Positions 22,936 through 34,857 of a stretch of DNA of 45,361 bases are shown one piece after another. Under the pieces are notes generated by a model, which was not told the DNA's origin, did not search any database, and saw only the letters and a list, made by a program, of their open reading frames with translations. How positions within the stretch are numbered: position 1 is the first letter of the stretch; the number at the start of each line of letters is the position of its first letter. The position numbers and the translations under genes were made by a program. Source of the DNA: an uncultured Phycisphaerales bacterium (lineage in GTDB: Bacteria; Planctomycetota; Phycisphaerae; WQYP01); NCBI GenBank assembly GCA_903845195.1, contig CAIMWO010000092.1:1-45361 (forward strand), in the 5' to 3' direction.

Positions 22936-23478
22936 ATGCAGGAAGACATTCAGGAAATTTTGATCGACCGGTACGCCATCCAGGCGCGGGTCTACAAGAT
23001 GGCCCAGGAACTGGCCGCGACCTATGGGGAGCGGGAGTTCGTGATGATGCCGCTGCTGACGGGGTCGATCATTTTTGTGGCGGACCTGGTGCGGCATCTG
23101 CCGCTGCGGATGCGGATCGATGTGGCGGCAGTGTCGAGTTATCCCGGGCGGACGACGAGCAATCAGGGGACGCAGGTGCTCTATCCGACGGCTTTTGATG
23201 TGCGGGGGCGGGATATCCTGGTGATCGATGACATTCTGGACTCCGGGCGGACTCTTCATGCGGTCTGCATGCTGCTGCGGGAACAGGGGGCGGGGTCGAT
23301 CCGGAGTTGTGTGCTGCTGAAGAAGAAGCTGCCGCGGCCGCCGGAGATGGAGGCGGACTTCGTGGGGTTTGAGATTCCCAATGAGTTCGTCGTGGGGTAT
23401 GGGCTTGATTACAACGGTTATTATCGCAACCTGCCCGATCTGGCCGTGCTGCATAAGCGCGTGTTTGGCGGGACTTGA
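22936..23478 (+). CDS. hpt: Hypoxanthine phosphoribosyltransferase
   Basis: A 180-residue purine salvage enzyme that joins hypoxanthine or guanine to PRPP. The ATG at 22936 has GAGGA eight bases upstream; the frame is open from 22870. Motifs are MMPLLTGSIIFVADLVRHLP, VAAVSSYPGRTTSNQG, the PRPP loop RDILVIDDILDSGRTL, and FVVGYGLDYNGYYRNLPDLA. Length is normal. It is divergent from cdaA and followed by the PH-domain gene. Confidence 0.92.
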   Translation: MQEDIQEILIDRYAIQARVYKMAQELAATYGEREFVMMPLLTGSIIFVADLVRHLPLRMRIDVAAVSSYPGRTTSNQGTQVLYPTAFDVRGRDILVIDDILDSGRTLHAVCMLLREQGAGSIRSCVLLKKKLPRPPEMEADFVGFEIPNEFVVGYGLDYNGYYRNLPDLAVLHKRVFGGT

Positions 23479-23542
23479 GTTTGCGGGAGCGCAGGTGGCA
23501 GGCTGGGCACGAATCCCTGACCCCCCCTACCGGGTTTGCGTG

Positions 23543-23548
23543 TATAAT
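23543..23548 (+). promoter_or_regulatory. -10 box immediately before the PH-domain gene
   Basis: Consensus TATAAT lies six bases upstream of ATG 23555, with no ribosome binding site. I see no good -35. This fits a leaderless transcript. Confidence 0.45.
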
Positions 23549-23554
23549 CCCGAC

Positions 23555-24163
23555 ATGGTTCGAGAAGTCAGCACAACGGCAAATCTCAAGCGCTGGCGAC
23601 CTGCCACAGAGCACGCCACCGAAAATGCGACGCCCGTTTCCCGTGAAATGGTGGCGGCGGTGGTGCCGCAGCACATCCTTCATGGCGATGAGATTGTGCT
23701 GCTGCTGATCAAGCCGTCGCTCTGGTTCATCGTGCTGACGAGTTTTCGCTTTTTGCTGGCGACGGTGCTGGCGGGCAGCCTGTTCCTGCATTTCGGGTTC
23801 GGCTCCAGCGGATGGGTGTCTCCGCAGAACATCGCGGCGGCGACCACGCTACTGTGCATCGGCCGGCTGATCTGGGCGCTGCTAGTCTGGACCAGTCACA
23901 TCTACATTCTCACCAACTTGCGGATTTTGACGATCAAGGGCGTGCTGAACGTCAATGTTTTCGGCGCACCGCTGCGGAAGATCCAGCGTACGGTGCTCTA
24001 CAAATCGCTGCTGCTGCGGATCCTGGGCCTGGGCACGATTGGCTTTGCCACGGCGGCGACGACGGGGTTTGATTCGACGTGGGTGATGATTCCCCGGCCG
24101 TTGCAGACGCACGAGCAGATCGTCGCTGCGATTCAGAAATCGCAAAACGGCGGCAATCCCTGA
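23555..24163 (+). CDS. Bacterial PH-domain membrane protein
   Basis: A 202-residue protein with two membrane helices (LWFIVLTSFRFLLATVLAGS and a second ending in LLVWTSHIYILTN) and a C-terminal bPH2/YdbS-like domain: NLRILTIKGVLNVNVFGAPL, RKIQRTVLYKSLLLRILGLG and GTIGFATAATTG. The role of this family is unclear; it is an inner-membrane, cytoplasm-facing fold. The open frame begins at 23369 inside hpt, but TATAAT right before ATG 23555 supports the later start. Confidence 0.8.
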   Translation: MVREVSTTANLKRWRPATEHATENATPVSREMVAAVVPQHILHGDEIVLLLIKPSLWFIVLTSFRFLLATVLAGSLFLHFGFGSSGWVSPQNIAAATTLLCIGRLIWALLVWTSHIYILTNLRILTIKGVLNVNVFGAPLRKIQRTVLYKSLLLRILGLGTIGFATAATTGFDSTWVMIPRPLQTHEQIVAAIQKSQNGGNP

Positions 24164-24165
24164 CA

Positions 24166-24186
24166 CTTGAGAATCGAAACTTGAAA
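24166..24186 (+). repeat. Heptanucleotide tandem repeat, CTTGAAA type
   Basis: Three 7-base units, CTTGAGA, ATCGAAA and CTTGAAA, begin three bases after the PH-domain stop and lie between convergent genes. The unit differs from that at 13648, but the 7-base period and the distance to the stop are the same. Confidence 0.6.
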
Positions 24187-24220
24187 CGTTCCCGCCGCAG
24201 CCACAGGGAATCCGCTTGCA

Positions 24221-24856
24221 TCATGGATTCGTGTTGGCCTGTTGCTGTGCCTGCCACTGGGCAAACGTCATCCGGTGAATCTCGAAATGATCGGTCGAGC
24301 GGCAATACCAGGAGGGCGCGCCCATGCGTCCGATGGGTGCGAAGTCATGCACGTTGTGCCGCTCGTCGACGACGCCGTCGGCCGTATGCAGGGCCAGCAC
24401 CTGGCCGATGATGACATTGTTCTGTCCGATGCGCTGCGATTGGACGAGCTCGCATTCCAGCGATACCCGAGCCTCGGCAATGCGGGGCACCGAGATGCGG
24501 ACACTGGCGGCCGTATGCAAACCTGCCGCGGCAAGCTCGCTGAAGCGGTCGGGAAAATCGATGGCGCAGATATTCATCGCGGCCGAGAGCTCTTCCGTCA
24601 CGAGGTTCACGACGAACTGGCGCGTCTCGGCAATATTGCGGGCGGTGTGCTTGGGCAGTCCGGAAGCATCATTGCCGACGCCGAGCACCACCAGCGGCGG
24701 GTCAGCACCGATCAGGTTGAAGAAGGAAAAGGGCGCCGCATTGAGGTGTCCATGGGCATCGGCCGAGGTGACCAGCGCGATCGGCCGGGGAACGACCAGA
24801 TTCGTCAGTAATTTGTAGCTGTTGCGGACCCCCAGCTTATCGATATCCAGGTACAT
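24221..24856 (-). CDS. Flavin reductase-like (FMN-binding) protein
   Basis: A 211-residue protein of the flavin reductase/DIM6-NTAB split-barrel family. It starts MYLDIDKLGVRNSYKLLTNL with GGAAAGG upstream of ATG 24856. Typical motifs follow: VVPRPIALVTSADAHGHLNA, APFSFFNLIGADPPLVVLGV, KHTARNIAETRQFVVNLV and ARVSLECELVQSQRIGQNNV. These bind FMN and reduce it with NAD(P)H, or act as oxidoreductases themselves. The gene ends only 58 bases from the PH-domain stop and lies 90 bases downstream of the dioxygenase. Confidence 0.82.
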   Translation of the reverse strand: MYLDIDKLGVRNSYKLLTNLVVPRPIALVTSADAHGHLNAAPFSFFNLIGADPPLVVLGVGNDASGLPKHTARNIAETRQFVVNLVTEELSAAMNICAIDFPDRFSELAAAGLHTAASVRISVPRIAEARVSLECELVQSQRIGQNNVIIGQVLALHTADGVVDERHNVHDFAPIGRMGAPSWYCRSTDHFEIHRMTFAQWQAQQQANTNP

Positions 24857-24946
24857 GCGGACCTTTCCGAAAATGCAAATTCCACGAATTGTGCCCCAAC
24901 TGTTCGCCACAGGATACCGCGGGATGGGAACGGCTGCACGAACACG

Positions 24947-25939
24947 TCAAGGTCCCATGGGGCCGGGGAAACGGATCGCCGGTACGGAAGCCTCGATCGC
25001 GCTGCGCTGAGACTCGAGACCCTGCGGCAGCATCAGGTGGGTGCCGAGCGCTTCGGCCGGCTCATTGAGCGTGAAGCCCGGCCCTTCGGTGGCGATTTCA
25101 AACAACACCCCGCCGGGCTCGCGAAAATAGATCGAGTGAAAGTAATCGCGATTCATCACCGGCGAAACGCGGCGGCCCTCTTTCAAGAGCAGTTCCAGCC
25201 AGTGTTGCTGTTGTTCATCGTCCGGCGTGCGAAAGGCGACATGATGCACTTGACCGGCGCCAGTCGCGGGAAGCGTTTGGGCATCGGTCACCACAACATC
25301 GACTGTTCGCGCCACGCCGGTCTGCCCGAGCACGTAGCGTACCCGCGCGCCATCAATGGCGGCCTGGTGGTAGCCGAAACGATCGACCAGGATGGCTGCC
25401 GGATCGGCGTTATCATTTTCCAGTAGCGCCACCGAATGAAATCCGCGAATGGCCCATTCGGCGGGCACTTCGGAATGATGCCAGCGGTGGAGGTCCGCCA
25501 GGTCGGGCGTTTCCACCAGCGAGAGCGCCAGGCCATCCGGGTCGCGGAAGGTCAGAATAGGGCTATCGAAGCGGGAGGACTGCTCTATCTCCGTCGCGCC
25601 CGCGCCGGCCAGGCGCTGCTGCCAATAATTTCGCCCCCCTACCGGAATGCCCAGCGCCGTTTCGGAAACCTGTCCCACGCCGGTGCGGCCCGGGCGTCCG
25701 TGGGGCCAGGCGAAGAAGGTCATCACCGTTCCCGGCCGTCCGAGTCCATCGCCATAATAAAGATGATAGCTGGAGGGATCATCGTAATTGACCGTGACCT
25801 TAACCAGCCGCAGGCCGAGGGCGCCGGTGTAGAAGTCGATATTGCGCTGGGCATCGGCCGTGATGGCGGTCACGTGATGGAGGCCGCCCACGGTGGGCTG
25901 GACGCGGGGGGAGGAAGTTGACGCGGTCGCGGTGGTCAC
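24947..25939 (-). CDS. Ring-cleaving dioxygenase-like VOC (glyoxalase-fold) protein
   Basis: A 330-residue two-domain VOC protein. The first domain starts GLHHVTAITADAQRNIDFYT and has VKVTVNYDDPSSYHLYYGD; the second has FHSVALLENDNADP, GQVHHVAFRTPDD and FREPGGVLFEIATEGPGF, with His and Glu metal ligands. This pattern belongs to the MhqO/LinE-type hydroquinone dioxygenase group. The start is GTG at 25939; TATCAT is six bases before it, with no ribosome binding site. The substrate is unknown. Confidence 0.8.
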   Translation of the reverse strand: MTTATASTSSPRVQPTVGGLHHVTAITADAQRNIDFYTGALGLRLVKVTVNYDDPSSYHLYYGDGLGRPGTVMTFFAWPHGRPGRTGVGQVSETALGIPVGGRNYWQQRLAGAGATEIEQSSRFDSPILTFRDPDGLALSLVETPDLADLHRWHHSEVPAEWAIRGFHSVALLENDNADPAAILVDRFGYHQAAIDGARVRYVLGQTGVARTVDVVVTDAQTLPATGAGQVHHVAFRTPDDEQQQHWLELLLKEGRRVSPVMNRDYFHSIYFREPGGVLFEIATEGPGFTLNEPAEALGTHLMLPQGLESQRSAIEASVPAIRFPGPMGP

Positions 25940-25945
25940 GAAGTG

Positions 25946-25951
25946 ATGATA
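25946..25951 (-). promoter_or_regulatory. -10 box immediately before the dioxygenase gene
   Basis: TATCAT (minus strand) is six bases upstream of the GTG start. It matches TATAAT in five of six positions. No Shine-Dalgarno or good -35 is seen. Confidence 0.35.
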
Positions 25952-25981
25952 TGCCGGTCGCCGGCAAAAGTGTGCCCGCGC

Positions 25982-27322
25982 TTATTTTTTCGGTTCGATG
26001 CGTTCCATGTTGTTCATGTACGGCCGCAGCACGTCGGGAACCGTCACGGAGCCGTCGGCATTCTGATAGCACTCGATGATCGGGATCAGGATGCGCGGGC
26101 TGGCGATCACGGTGTTGTTGAGGGTGTGGCAGAAGAGCGTTTTGCCGTCGGCGGTCTTGTAGCGGAGATTGCACCGGCGGGCCTGGAAATCGTAGAGACG
26201 GCTGGCCGAGTGCGTTTCGCCGTAGCCATTGCGCGAGGGCATCCACGTTTCGACGTCGATCATCGACGCGTTTTTGACGCCCAGATCGCCCGTGCAGCAC
26301 TGCAGAAGGCGGTAGGGCAACTTCAGCCGCTTGAGCATTTCTTCCGAGAAGCTGAGCATCTTGCGATGCCACTTACGGCTTTCTTCCTTGTCGTTTTTGC
26401 AGATCACCACCTGCTCGACCTTATCGAACTGGTGGATGCGGTAGAGGCCGGAGGTGTCCTTGCCATAGGTGCCGGCCTCGCGGCGGAAGCAGGTCGACAC
26501 TGTCACGTACGTCCGGGGCAGGTCGGCCTCGGAAAGAATCTCATCCATGTGGAACGCGGTCAGTCCGACTTCGCCGGTGCCGGTGAGGAAGCGGATATCC
26601 TCGGCGAGTTCTTCGGGTTCGCCGACGCGGTAGGCCTGTTCGCGTCCGGCGGGGAAGAAACCGGTGCCGCGCATCGCGGCCTCGCGTACGAGGACGGGCA
26701 CGCTCATCGGCGTAAAGCCCTGCTCGTAGATCATGAAGTCCTGGGCCAGTCGCAGCACGGCATTGTGCAGCAGTGTGCCGGCGCCGGTCAGAAAATACGA
26801 ACGCGAACCGGCCAGTTTCACGCCGCGATCGACATCGAAGAGTCCCAGCAGCTTGCCCAGTTCGATATGCGTTTTGGGTTCGAAATCAAACTTCCGTGGC
26901 TCCCCCCATTTGAGCAACTCGACGTTGTCTTCGCTCGACTTGCCGACGGGGACATCCTCATCCGGCGGCAGCGGAATCGTCAGCAGGAGTTTTTCGATCT
27001 CGGGATCGAGCGCTTTGATTTTCTCTTCCAGGGCGACCATTTCCTGCTTGATGGCGGCCGGGCGCGTTTTGGCGGCCTCGATTTTCTTTTCCAGCTCCGC
27101 CTTCTTGGCCGCGTCCTGTTCCTTCTTGAGCTGCCCCATCAGCGGGCCGAGTTCTTTGGAGGCCTTGTTCTGCTCGGCCTGCAGATCCTGCAACTTCACC
27201 TGTACGGTGCGTTTGTCGGCATCCAGCGAGAGCAGCCGATCGACATCGACCTTCATTCCCTTAAGCTGGGCGCCCTTCTTCACGACATCAGGATTTTCGC
27301 GGATGAATCGAATATCGAGCAT
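25982..27322 (-). CDS. serS: Seryl-tRNA synthetase
   Basis: A 446-residue class II synthetase that charges tRNA-Ser. It starts MLDIRFIRENPDVVKKGAQL. The N-terminal coiled coil (residues about 30-110) is the tRNA-binding arm, DADKRTVQVKLQDLQAEQNK. Motif 2 is TCFRREAGTYGKDTSGLYRI, and motif 3 is TLNNTVIASPRILIPIIECY. The latter has NNT in place of the common NGSG. No clear ribosome binding site is seen beyond GAGAG. The open frame extends to 27373, but this start matches the family. Confidence 0.95.
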   Translation of the reverse strand: MLDIRFIRENPDVVKKGAQLKGMKVDVDRLLSLDADKRTVQVKLQDLQAEQNKASKELGPLMGQLKKEQDAAKKAELEKKIEAAKTRPAAIKQEMVALEEKIKALDPEIEKLLLTIPLPPDEDVPVGKSSEDNVELLKWGEPRKFDFEPKTHIELGKLLGLFDVDRGVKLAGSRSYFLTGAGTLLHNAVLRLAQDFMIYEQGFTPMSVPVLVREAAMRGTGFFPAGREQAYRVGEPEELAEDIRFLTGTGEVGLTAFHMDEILSEADLPRTYVTVSTCFRREAGTYGKDTSGLYRIHQFDKVEQVVICKNDKEESRKWHRKMLSFSEEMLKRLKLPYRLLQCCTGDLGVKNASMIDVETWMPSRNGYGETHSASRLYDFQARRCNLRYKTADGKTLFCHTLNNTVIASPRILIPIIECYQNADGSVTVPDVLRPYMNNMERIEPKK

Positions 27323-27462
27323 GGAAGCACTCTCAGTCAGAATGAATTGCTGCAAACAGGAGGGGTTGACCAATCGCCAAGGGCGGCGGGCAAGAGGCTG
27401 CCGCCTGCGCAGATCGTCCGTCAGCCTGCCGCTCAGCCATCACGCTTGGTTACGCAACGGGC

Positions 27463-28422
27463 TTACTGCGCCGGAATCTTCAGCACCGTGCCGAGTTCCA
27501 GGTCGTCCGGATCTTCGATCTGCTGGCGATTGGCGCGCCAGATCAGCCGCCACTTGCTTTCGGTGCCATAGGCGGCCTTGGCGATCTTATGAAGCGTATC
27601 GCCCCTCTTGACGGTATAGGAGGTGCCGATGAGGCTGGAAGAGCCGCTGCTGGTGGAGCTGGTGGAGGACCGCACCGTCGAACCGGGCCGCGTCGTGGTA
27701 ACCGGGTGAGAGACCGTTGAGCTGTCCGACCCGGCGGCCGGCAAGGTGATCTTCTGCCCGATCTTGAGATGGCTGGAATCGACGCCGCGATTGGCCTCCT
27801 GAATGGCCTTGATCGTCAGGTGATTGGCCTTGGCCAGTTTGCCGAAGGTATCGCCCTTCTGAATGGTGTACGTGGTGCTGGAGCCGGTGATCGAAAGTGT
27901 GCCCAGGCTGGGCGAATGGGTGAAATCCGAACCGATGAGGCTGCCGGGCCGCGGAACGGGTTCTTCGGCGACCATGGAGCCGGGGCCCGTGGCCGGGGCC
28001 GAGGTGGTGCCGGGGCCGATCAGCGATGGGCCGGTATAACCCGGCGTGGTTGTTGCTGGGCCATTGATCACCAGGCTCGGCGTTCCGCCGGAACCTGGGG
28101 CAGTGGCTGCACCCGGCGGCAGGATCAGCGGACCACCCAGCGATGAAGGCGAGCCGTAGGCACTCGATGGCCCCAGAATGGTGGGCCCGGCGCTGCTGCT
28201 GCCCGAAGCGATCGACGGAGCCGGTGCAGTGGCGACCTCCGGGGGCGCTAGCGAGCCGCCGGGAGTCGGGGAATTTCTTTCAGGTGTCAGTGCCGGCACG
28301 GTGGGGCCGCCAGTCTCGGTGGTCTGGTTCTTGTTCTGGTGATTGCTCCAGGCAAAGATTCCAACGACGCCGAGAACCAGGACAAACAGACAGATAAAAC
28401 CGACTTTCACATCGGTACGCAT
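27463..28422 (-). CDS. Membrane-anchored protein with two LysM domains
   Basis: A 319-residue protein with an N-terminal membrane helix (DVKVGFICLFVLVLGVVGIF), a Ser/Gly/Pro-rich linker (residues about 35-175) and two LysM modules: YTIQKGDTFGKLAKANHLTI and YTVKRGDTLHKIAKAAYGTE with RANRQQIEDPDDLELG. LysM binds peptidoglycan. No hydrolase domain follows. ATG 28422 has GGAG eight bases upstream. It lies next to serS on the same strand; a link to it is not expected. Confidence 0.85.
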   Translation of the reverse strand: MRTDVKVGFICLFVLVLGVVGIFAWSNHQNKNQTTETGGPTVPALTPERNSPTPGGSLAPPEVATAPAPSIASGSSSAGPTILGPSSAYGSPSSLGGPLILPPGAATAPGSGGTPSLVINGPATTTPGYTGPSLIGPGTTSAPATGPGSMVAEEPVPRPGSLIGSDFTHSPSLGTLSITGSSTTYTIQKGDTFGKLAKANHLTIKAIQEANRGVDSSHLKIGQKITLPAAGSDSSTVSHPVTTTRPGSTVRSSTSSTSSGSSSLIGTSYTVKRGDTLHKIAKAAYGTESKWRLIWRANRQQIEDPDDLELGTVLKIPAQ

Positions 28423-28633
28423 GGGGAATCTCCAGACCAAGCCGGGCGCGCGGGCCCAAAATAGGAATTTCACTGCCTACAGGGTATCGCAAGATTATCG
28501 GTTCATCCAGAGAACGGCCATCAAAGGTGAAAAATGGACGGCCGGAGTTCATCTGCTGTACGGGTGGGGCTGAACGGCGAAGGCACCAAGGCATCGATCC
28601 CGGATCGACGCCTGCTCGTGCGATTTCCACGCC

Positions 28634-28671
28634 ATAAAAAAACCGCCGGAGGGTTGAGCCGTCCGGCGGTT
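28634..28671 (-). terminator. Terminator after secDF
   Basis: A 10-bp perfect stem, AACCGCCGGA (28641-28650) with TCCGGCGGTT (28662-28671), is followed on the minus strand by a run of eight T (28635-28642). It lies about 30 bases beyond the secDF stop. Confidence 0.9.
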
Positions 28672-28698
28672 GGAGAAAAACTCTTGAATGGGCCCGGA

Positions 28699-32229
<3,531 letters not shown>

Positions 32230-32240
32230 TATTAACTGGA

Positions 32241-32320
32241 GTAGACGGTAAACAGTAGACGGTAGACAGTAGCAATTGCCTGAAGCATCTACCGTCTGCT
32301 GTCTACCGTCTACCGTCTAC
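32241..32320. repeat. Inverted heptanucleotide tandem array between yajC and secDF
   Basis: The left arm is five 7-base units (GTAGACG, GTAAACA, GTAGACG, GTAGACA, GTAGCAA; 32241-32275). The right arm is five units of the reverse complement (CATCTAC, CGTCTGC, TGTCTAC, CGTCTAC, CGTCTAC; 32286-32320). The spacer is 10 bases. By eye about 27 of 35 positions pair, so the yajC-secDF transcript would fold a long hairpin ending 11 bases before the secDF ATG. Confidence 0.9.
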
Positions 32321-32329
32321 TGCTCCTCC

Positions 32330-32797
32330 TTACTTCGCCTTTTCGTCGCCGCCAAGAACCTGCTGGATCGACGATTTCTTATACGTTGCCTTCACATTTG
32401 CCGATTCGTCGATCTTCAGCACGACTTCCTCGCCATCGATCGACACCACGCGTGCCACGAGGCCGCCAATGGTCATCACCTTGTCCCCCTTCTTCATTTC
32501 CGACACCATCTGCTTGCGGCGCTTTTCTTCCTTCCGCTGGCCGCGGAAGAGGATGAAATAGAGCACCACGAACATCAGAATCAGCGGCAGAAAGTTCAGA
32601 ATCCCCGAAAACGGACTCGGGGGCGGACCTTTGGGCTGACTGGCGGCGGCGGCCTGCGAAGTCGGGGCCGCGCCTTCTGTGGTGGCGGTCATCACGGGGC
32701 CGCCCGTGACAGGGGGAGCGGCGTCGGTGGTGGGAGCCGGCCCTGTGGTATTCGCATTGATCTGTCCCAGCGGCAATAGAGAGAGAAACTCCTGCAT
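32330..32797 (-). CDS. yajC: Preprotein translocase accessory subunit YajC
   Basis: A 155-residue membrane protein. ATG 32797 has GAGGAA upstream. After an Ala/Thr/Pro-rich stretch comes the YajC helix NFLPLILMFVVLYFILFRGQ, then RKEEKRRKQMVSEMKKGDKV and MTIGGLVARVVSIDGEEVVL. YajC associates with SecDF. It lies directly upstream of secDF, as usual, separated only by the heptamer array. The N-terminal extension is longer than in E. coli. Confidence 0.92.
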   Translation of the reverse strand: MQEFLSLLPLGQINANTTGPAPTTDAAPPVTGGPVMTATTEGAAPTSQAAAASQPKGPPPSPFSGILNFLPLILMFVVLYFILFRGQRKEEKRRKQMVSEMKKGDKVMTIGGLVARVVSIDGEEVVLKIDESANVKATYKKSSIQQVLGGDEKAK

Positions 32798-33146
32798 TGC
32801 GTTCCTCGTGTAAAACAGTGAACTGGTAGTTGCGGTTCCGGCCCGCACACAGCTGCGCAAGCTGGTTTTGACACCCGCAAAGACCCGGCATTCTCCCTGA
32901 TCCCCCGCGCCATGTCCAGCCATCCCCAGATGCTGACGGGCTTTGTGACTTTGGTTTATGAATCCCTACTATTCCTATATGGATCAGGGGGAGATTGCCA
33001 ACCTATTACACTTGCTTGGCAATCTGCCCCCCCCACCTCCCCGGCCACTGAACACCGATCCCGGACCACGACGCTATGGACTTCTCCCCCAAAATCGCCG
33101 ATAAAACCTGCATGTCACAACTCCTGTGCTTCCAAGAGGACCCAAG

Positions 33147-33515
33147 ATGGAAAACGAACTGCTCATTACCCCCTACAAAGATGTCACCGTCGTCAGCTTT
33201 CAGAATCTTTCGGTCCTCGACTCGGCAAACATCGAAAGCCTCGGACGAAACCTTCTCGACCTCATCCAGAAGCAGGACACCCGCAAACTCATCCTCGAAT
33301 TCACCGCGGTCCGCTTCATGTCCTCGCAGGCTCTCGGTGTGCTGCTGCAGCTTAAGAAAGCGATGGATCCGCTCAAGGGCCAGATCGTGATCGCCGGCAT
33401 CCGCCCGGAACTCTACAAAGTCTTCAAGATCACCAACCTCCATAAACTCTTCATCTTCCACGATGACCTCGACAAAGCGCTCACCGAATTCAACGTCTAT
33501 ATTCCGAAGAATTAG
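33147..33515 (+). CDS. STAS-domain anti-sigma factor antagonist
   Basis: A 122-residue SpoIIAA-like protein: MENELLITPYKDVTVVSFQN, SVLDSANIESLGRNLLDLIQ, then LILEFTAVRFMSSQALGVLL, where the second Ser of MSSQ is the expected phosphorylation site, and QIVIAGIRPELYKVFKITNL. Such proteins release sigma factors by binding anti-sigma kinases. No kinase or sigma factor lies nearby. ATG 33147 has GAGG upstream. It stands alone on the plus strand, with the divergent yajC gene upstream. Confidence 0.85.
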   Translation: MENELLITPYKDVTVVSFQNLSVLDSANIESLGRNLLDLIQKQDTRKLILEFTAVRFMSSQALGVLLQLKKAMDPLKGQIVIAGIRPELYKVFKITNLHKLFIFHDDLDKALTEFNVYIPKN

Positions 33516-33640
33516 TGCACCCGGCAGCGTTCATAGCCTTGGCATGTGAAATACGCTGAGCCCGGACCCGGTGCCTTAACTCTCGCCGCCATCAGAGTGG
33601 AATGATAGAATGGTTTAGGTCCTATGTTGAGGGATTTAGT

Positions 33641-33850
33641 ATGACTGCCGGCACGCTCAAGATTGAAGGTAAAAAGTTCCGGATTGTTCCCGAGGCAGAC
33701 TATCAGGCCATGCGGACCGCGTTGCGCCGACAACAACTGCAGGCCGCCGAAGACCACGCAGACGTAATCGAAGCCGTCCGGCGATTGGCTGATCCCAACG
33801 AAAAACGTATCCCTTGGACCCAGGTGAAAAAGCGTGCGGGCCTGGCATGA
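33641..33850 (+). CDS. Type II antitoxin (RelB/Phd-like)
   Basis: A 69-residue protein: MTAGTLKIEGKKFRIVPEAD, then YQAMRTALRRQQLQAAEDHA and RIPWTQVKKRAGLA. A short beta-strand start followed by helices and a C-terminal tail is typical of antitoxins paired with RelE. GAGGG lies six bases before ATG 33641. It overlaps the toxin gene by four bases (ATGA), so the pair is coupled. The exact antitoxin family is uncertain. Confidence 0.75.
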   Translation: MTAGTLKIEGKKFRIVPEADYQAMRTALRRQQLQAAEDHADVIEAVRRLADPNEKRIPWTQVKKRAGLA

Positions 33851-34110
33851 GTTACCGCATTGAATTCACGTCATCGGCCCAACGAGAGTACCTGCGTCTG
33901 CCCAAGCCGGAGAGACAGCGCGTCGGCCAGCGCATCGATTCATTGGCTGAGAATCCGCGTCCCGCCGGTTGTGTGAAACTCGCAGGAGCCACGAGCCTCT
34001 GGCGCATCCGTTGCGGGAATTATCGTGTGGTCTATGCCATTGAAGACTCTGCGCTGATTGTGTCGGTGGCCAAGGTCGGGCACCGTCGCGACGTGTATCG
34101 CGGGTTGTAA
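33847..34110 (+). CDS. RelE/ParE-type toxin
   Basis: An 87-residue protein, MSYRIEFTSSAQREYLRLPK, then ERQRVGQRIDSLAENPRPAG, KLAGATSLWRIRCGNYRVVY and VSVAKVGHRRDVYRGL. This is the RelE/ParE fold; the Arg-rich C-terminal RIRCGNYRVVY and HRRDVY segments match RelE-type mRNA interferases. It is translationally coupled to the upstream antitoxin. It sits beside the STAS gene and peptide deformylase, with no mobile signature around. Confidence 0.85.
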   Translation: MSYRIEFTSSAQREYLRLPKPERQRVGQRIDSLAENPRPAGCVKLAGATSLWRIRCGNYRVVYAIEDSALIVSVAKVGHRRDVYRGL

Positions 34111-34146
34111 TTCCCAAACCCGAGCCACTGCTGCACTGGCGCCACC

Positions 34147-34175
34147 TTGGCCCTCCCCGCACTCCGCTTTATAAT
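34147..34175 (+). promoter_or_regulatory. Promoter of def, placing the start at the ATG
   Basis: TTGGCC (34147-34152), a 17-base spacer and TATAAT (34170-34175) precede ATG 34183 by seven bases. The arrangement predicts transcription starting at the initiation codon. No Shine-Dalgarno is present. Confidence 0.6.
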
Positions 34176-34182
34176 CATCCTA

Positions 34183-34761
34183 ATGAAGATGACAAAGACC
34201 GTTTCACCTGCCGCGCCCGCACGTCCCGATCCCGCACAACTCAAGCTGGTGGTTTATCCCGCGCCTGTGCTGAAGAAGGTTGCCAAGGATGTAACGCTTT
34301 TCGATCCGTGGCTGGGGGCGGTGGTGGCGCGGATGAAAGAGGTCATGGTCGAGAACAAGGGCGTCGGCCTTGCCGCACCGCAGGTCGGCCTGCAGCTTCG
34401 CATCTTTGTCGCTTCGCCGGAAGGTAAGGGCGAAGAAGCCAAGGCTTACATCAACCCTGTGCTGACAGATGAGGCCGGCTCCGAGGAAGGTGAAGAGGGC
34501 TGCCTGTCACTGCCCGAGATACGCATCAAGGTGACGCGATTCACCAAGCTGCGCATCGAAGCCGTCGACGAACACGGGACGCCATTTTCGGAAGACCTCG
34601 AAGCCTTTCACGCCCGCATCGTTCAGCACGAGAACGACCATCTTGAGGGCATCCTGCTTCTGGACCGCATGAGCCCGGTGGCCAAACTTGCCAACCGCAA
34701 ACAGATCAAGGAACTTGAAGCTGCCGCCCCGCCGCAAGCCAAGCCGAGCAAAAAGAAATAG
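34183..34761 (+). CDS. def: Peptide deformylase
   Basis: A 192-residue metalloenzyme that removes the N-formyl group from new proteins. The three family motifs are present: GVGLAAPQVG, EGCLSLPEIR and the metal site QHENDHLEG. The N-terminus has 20-25 extra residues (SPAAPARPDPAQ). ATG 34183 follows TATAAT by seven bases, so I use it and not the ATG at 34147, which lies in the -35 box. Confidence 0.93.
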   Translation: MKMTKTVSPAAPARPDPAQLKLVVYPAPVLKKVAKDVTLFDPWLGAVVARMKEVMVENKGVGLAAPQVGLQLRIFVASPEGKGEEAKAYINPVLTDEAGSEEGEEGCLSLPEIRIKVTRFTKLRIEAVDEHGTPFSEDLEAFHARIVQHENDHLEGILLLDRMSPVAKLANRKQIKELEAAAPPQAKPSKKK

Positions 34762-34857
34762 ATTCCGATATCGCGCGGCTACGGATAACATGTGTATTGC
34801 ATCGTGGCAGCAGGTCGGGCGGGCAGAACGACAAACAATCTGAAAATGAGGTTCACA

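Noticed and set aside
25943..27571. Plus-strand frame of 542 codons opposite serS
   Set aside because: Shadow of the seryl-tRNA synthetase reading frame; Val/Phe/Ala/Gly-rich with no motif.
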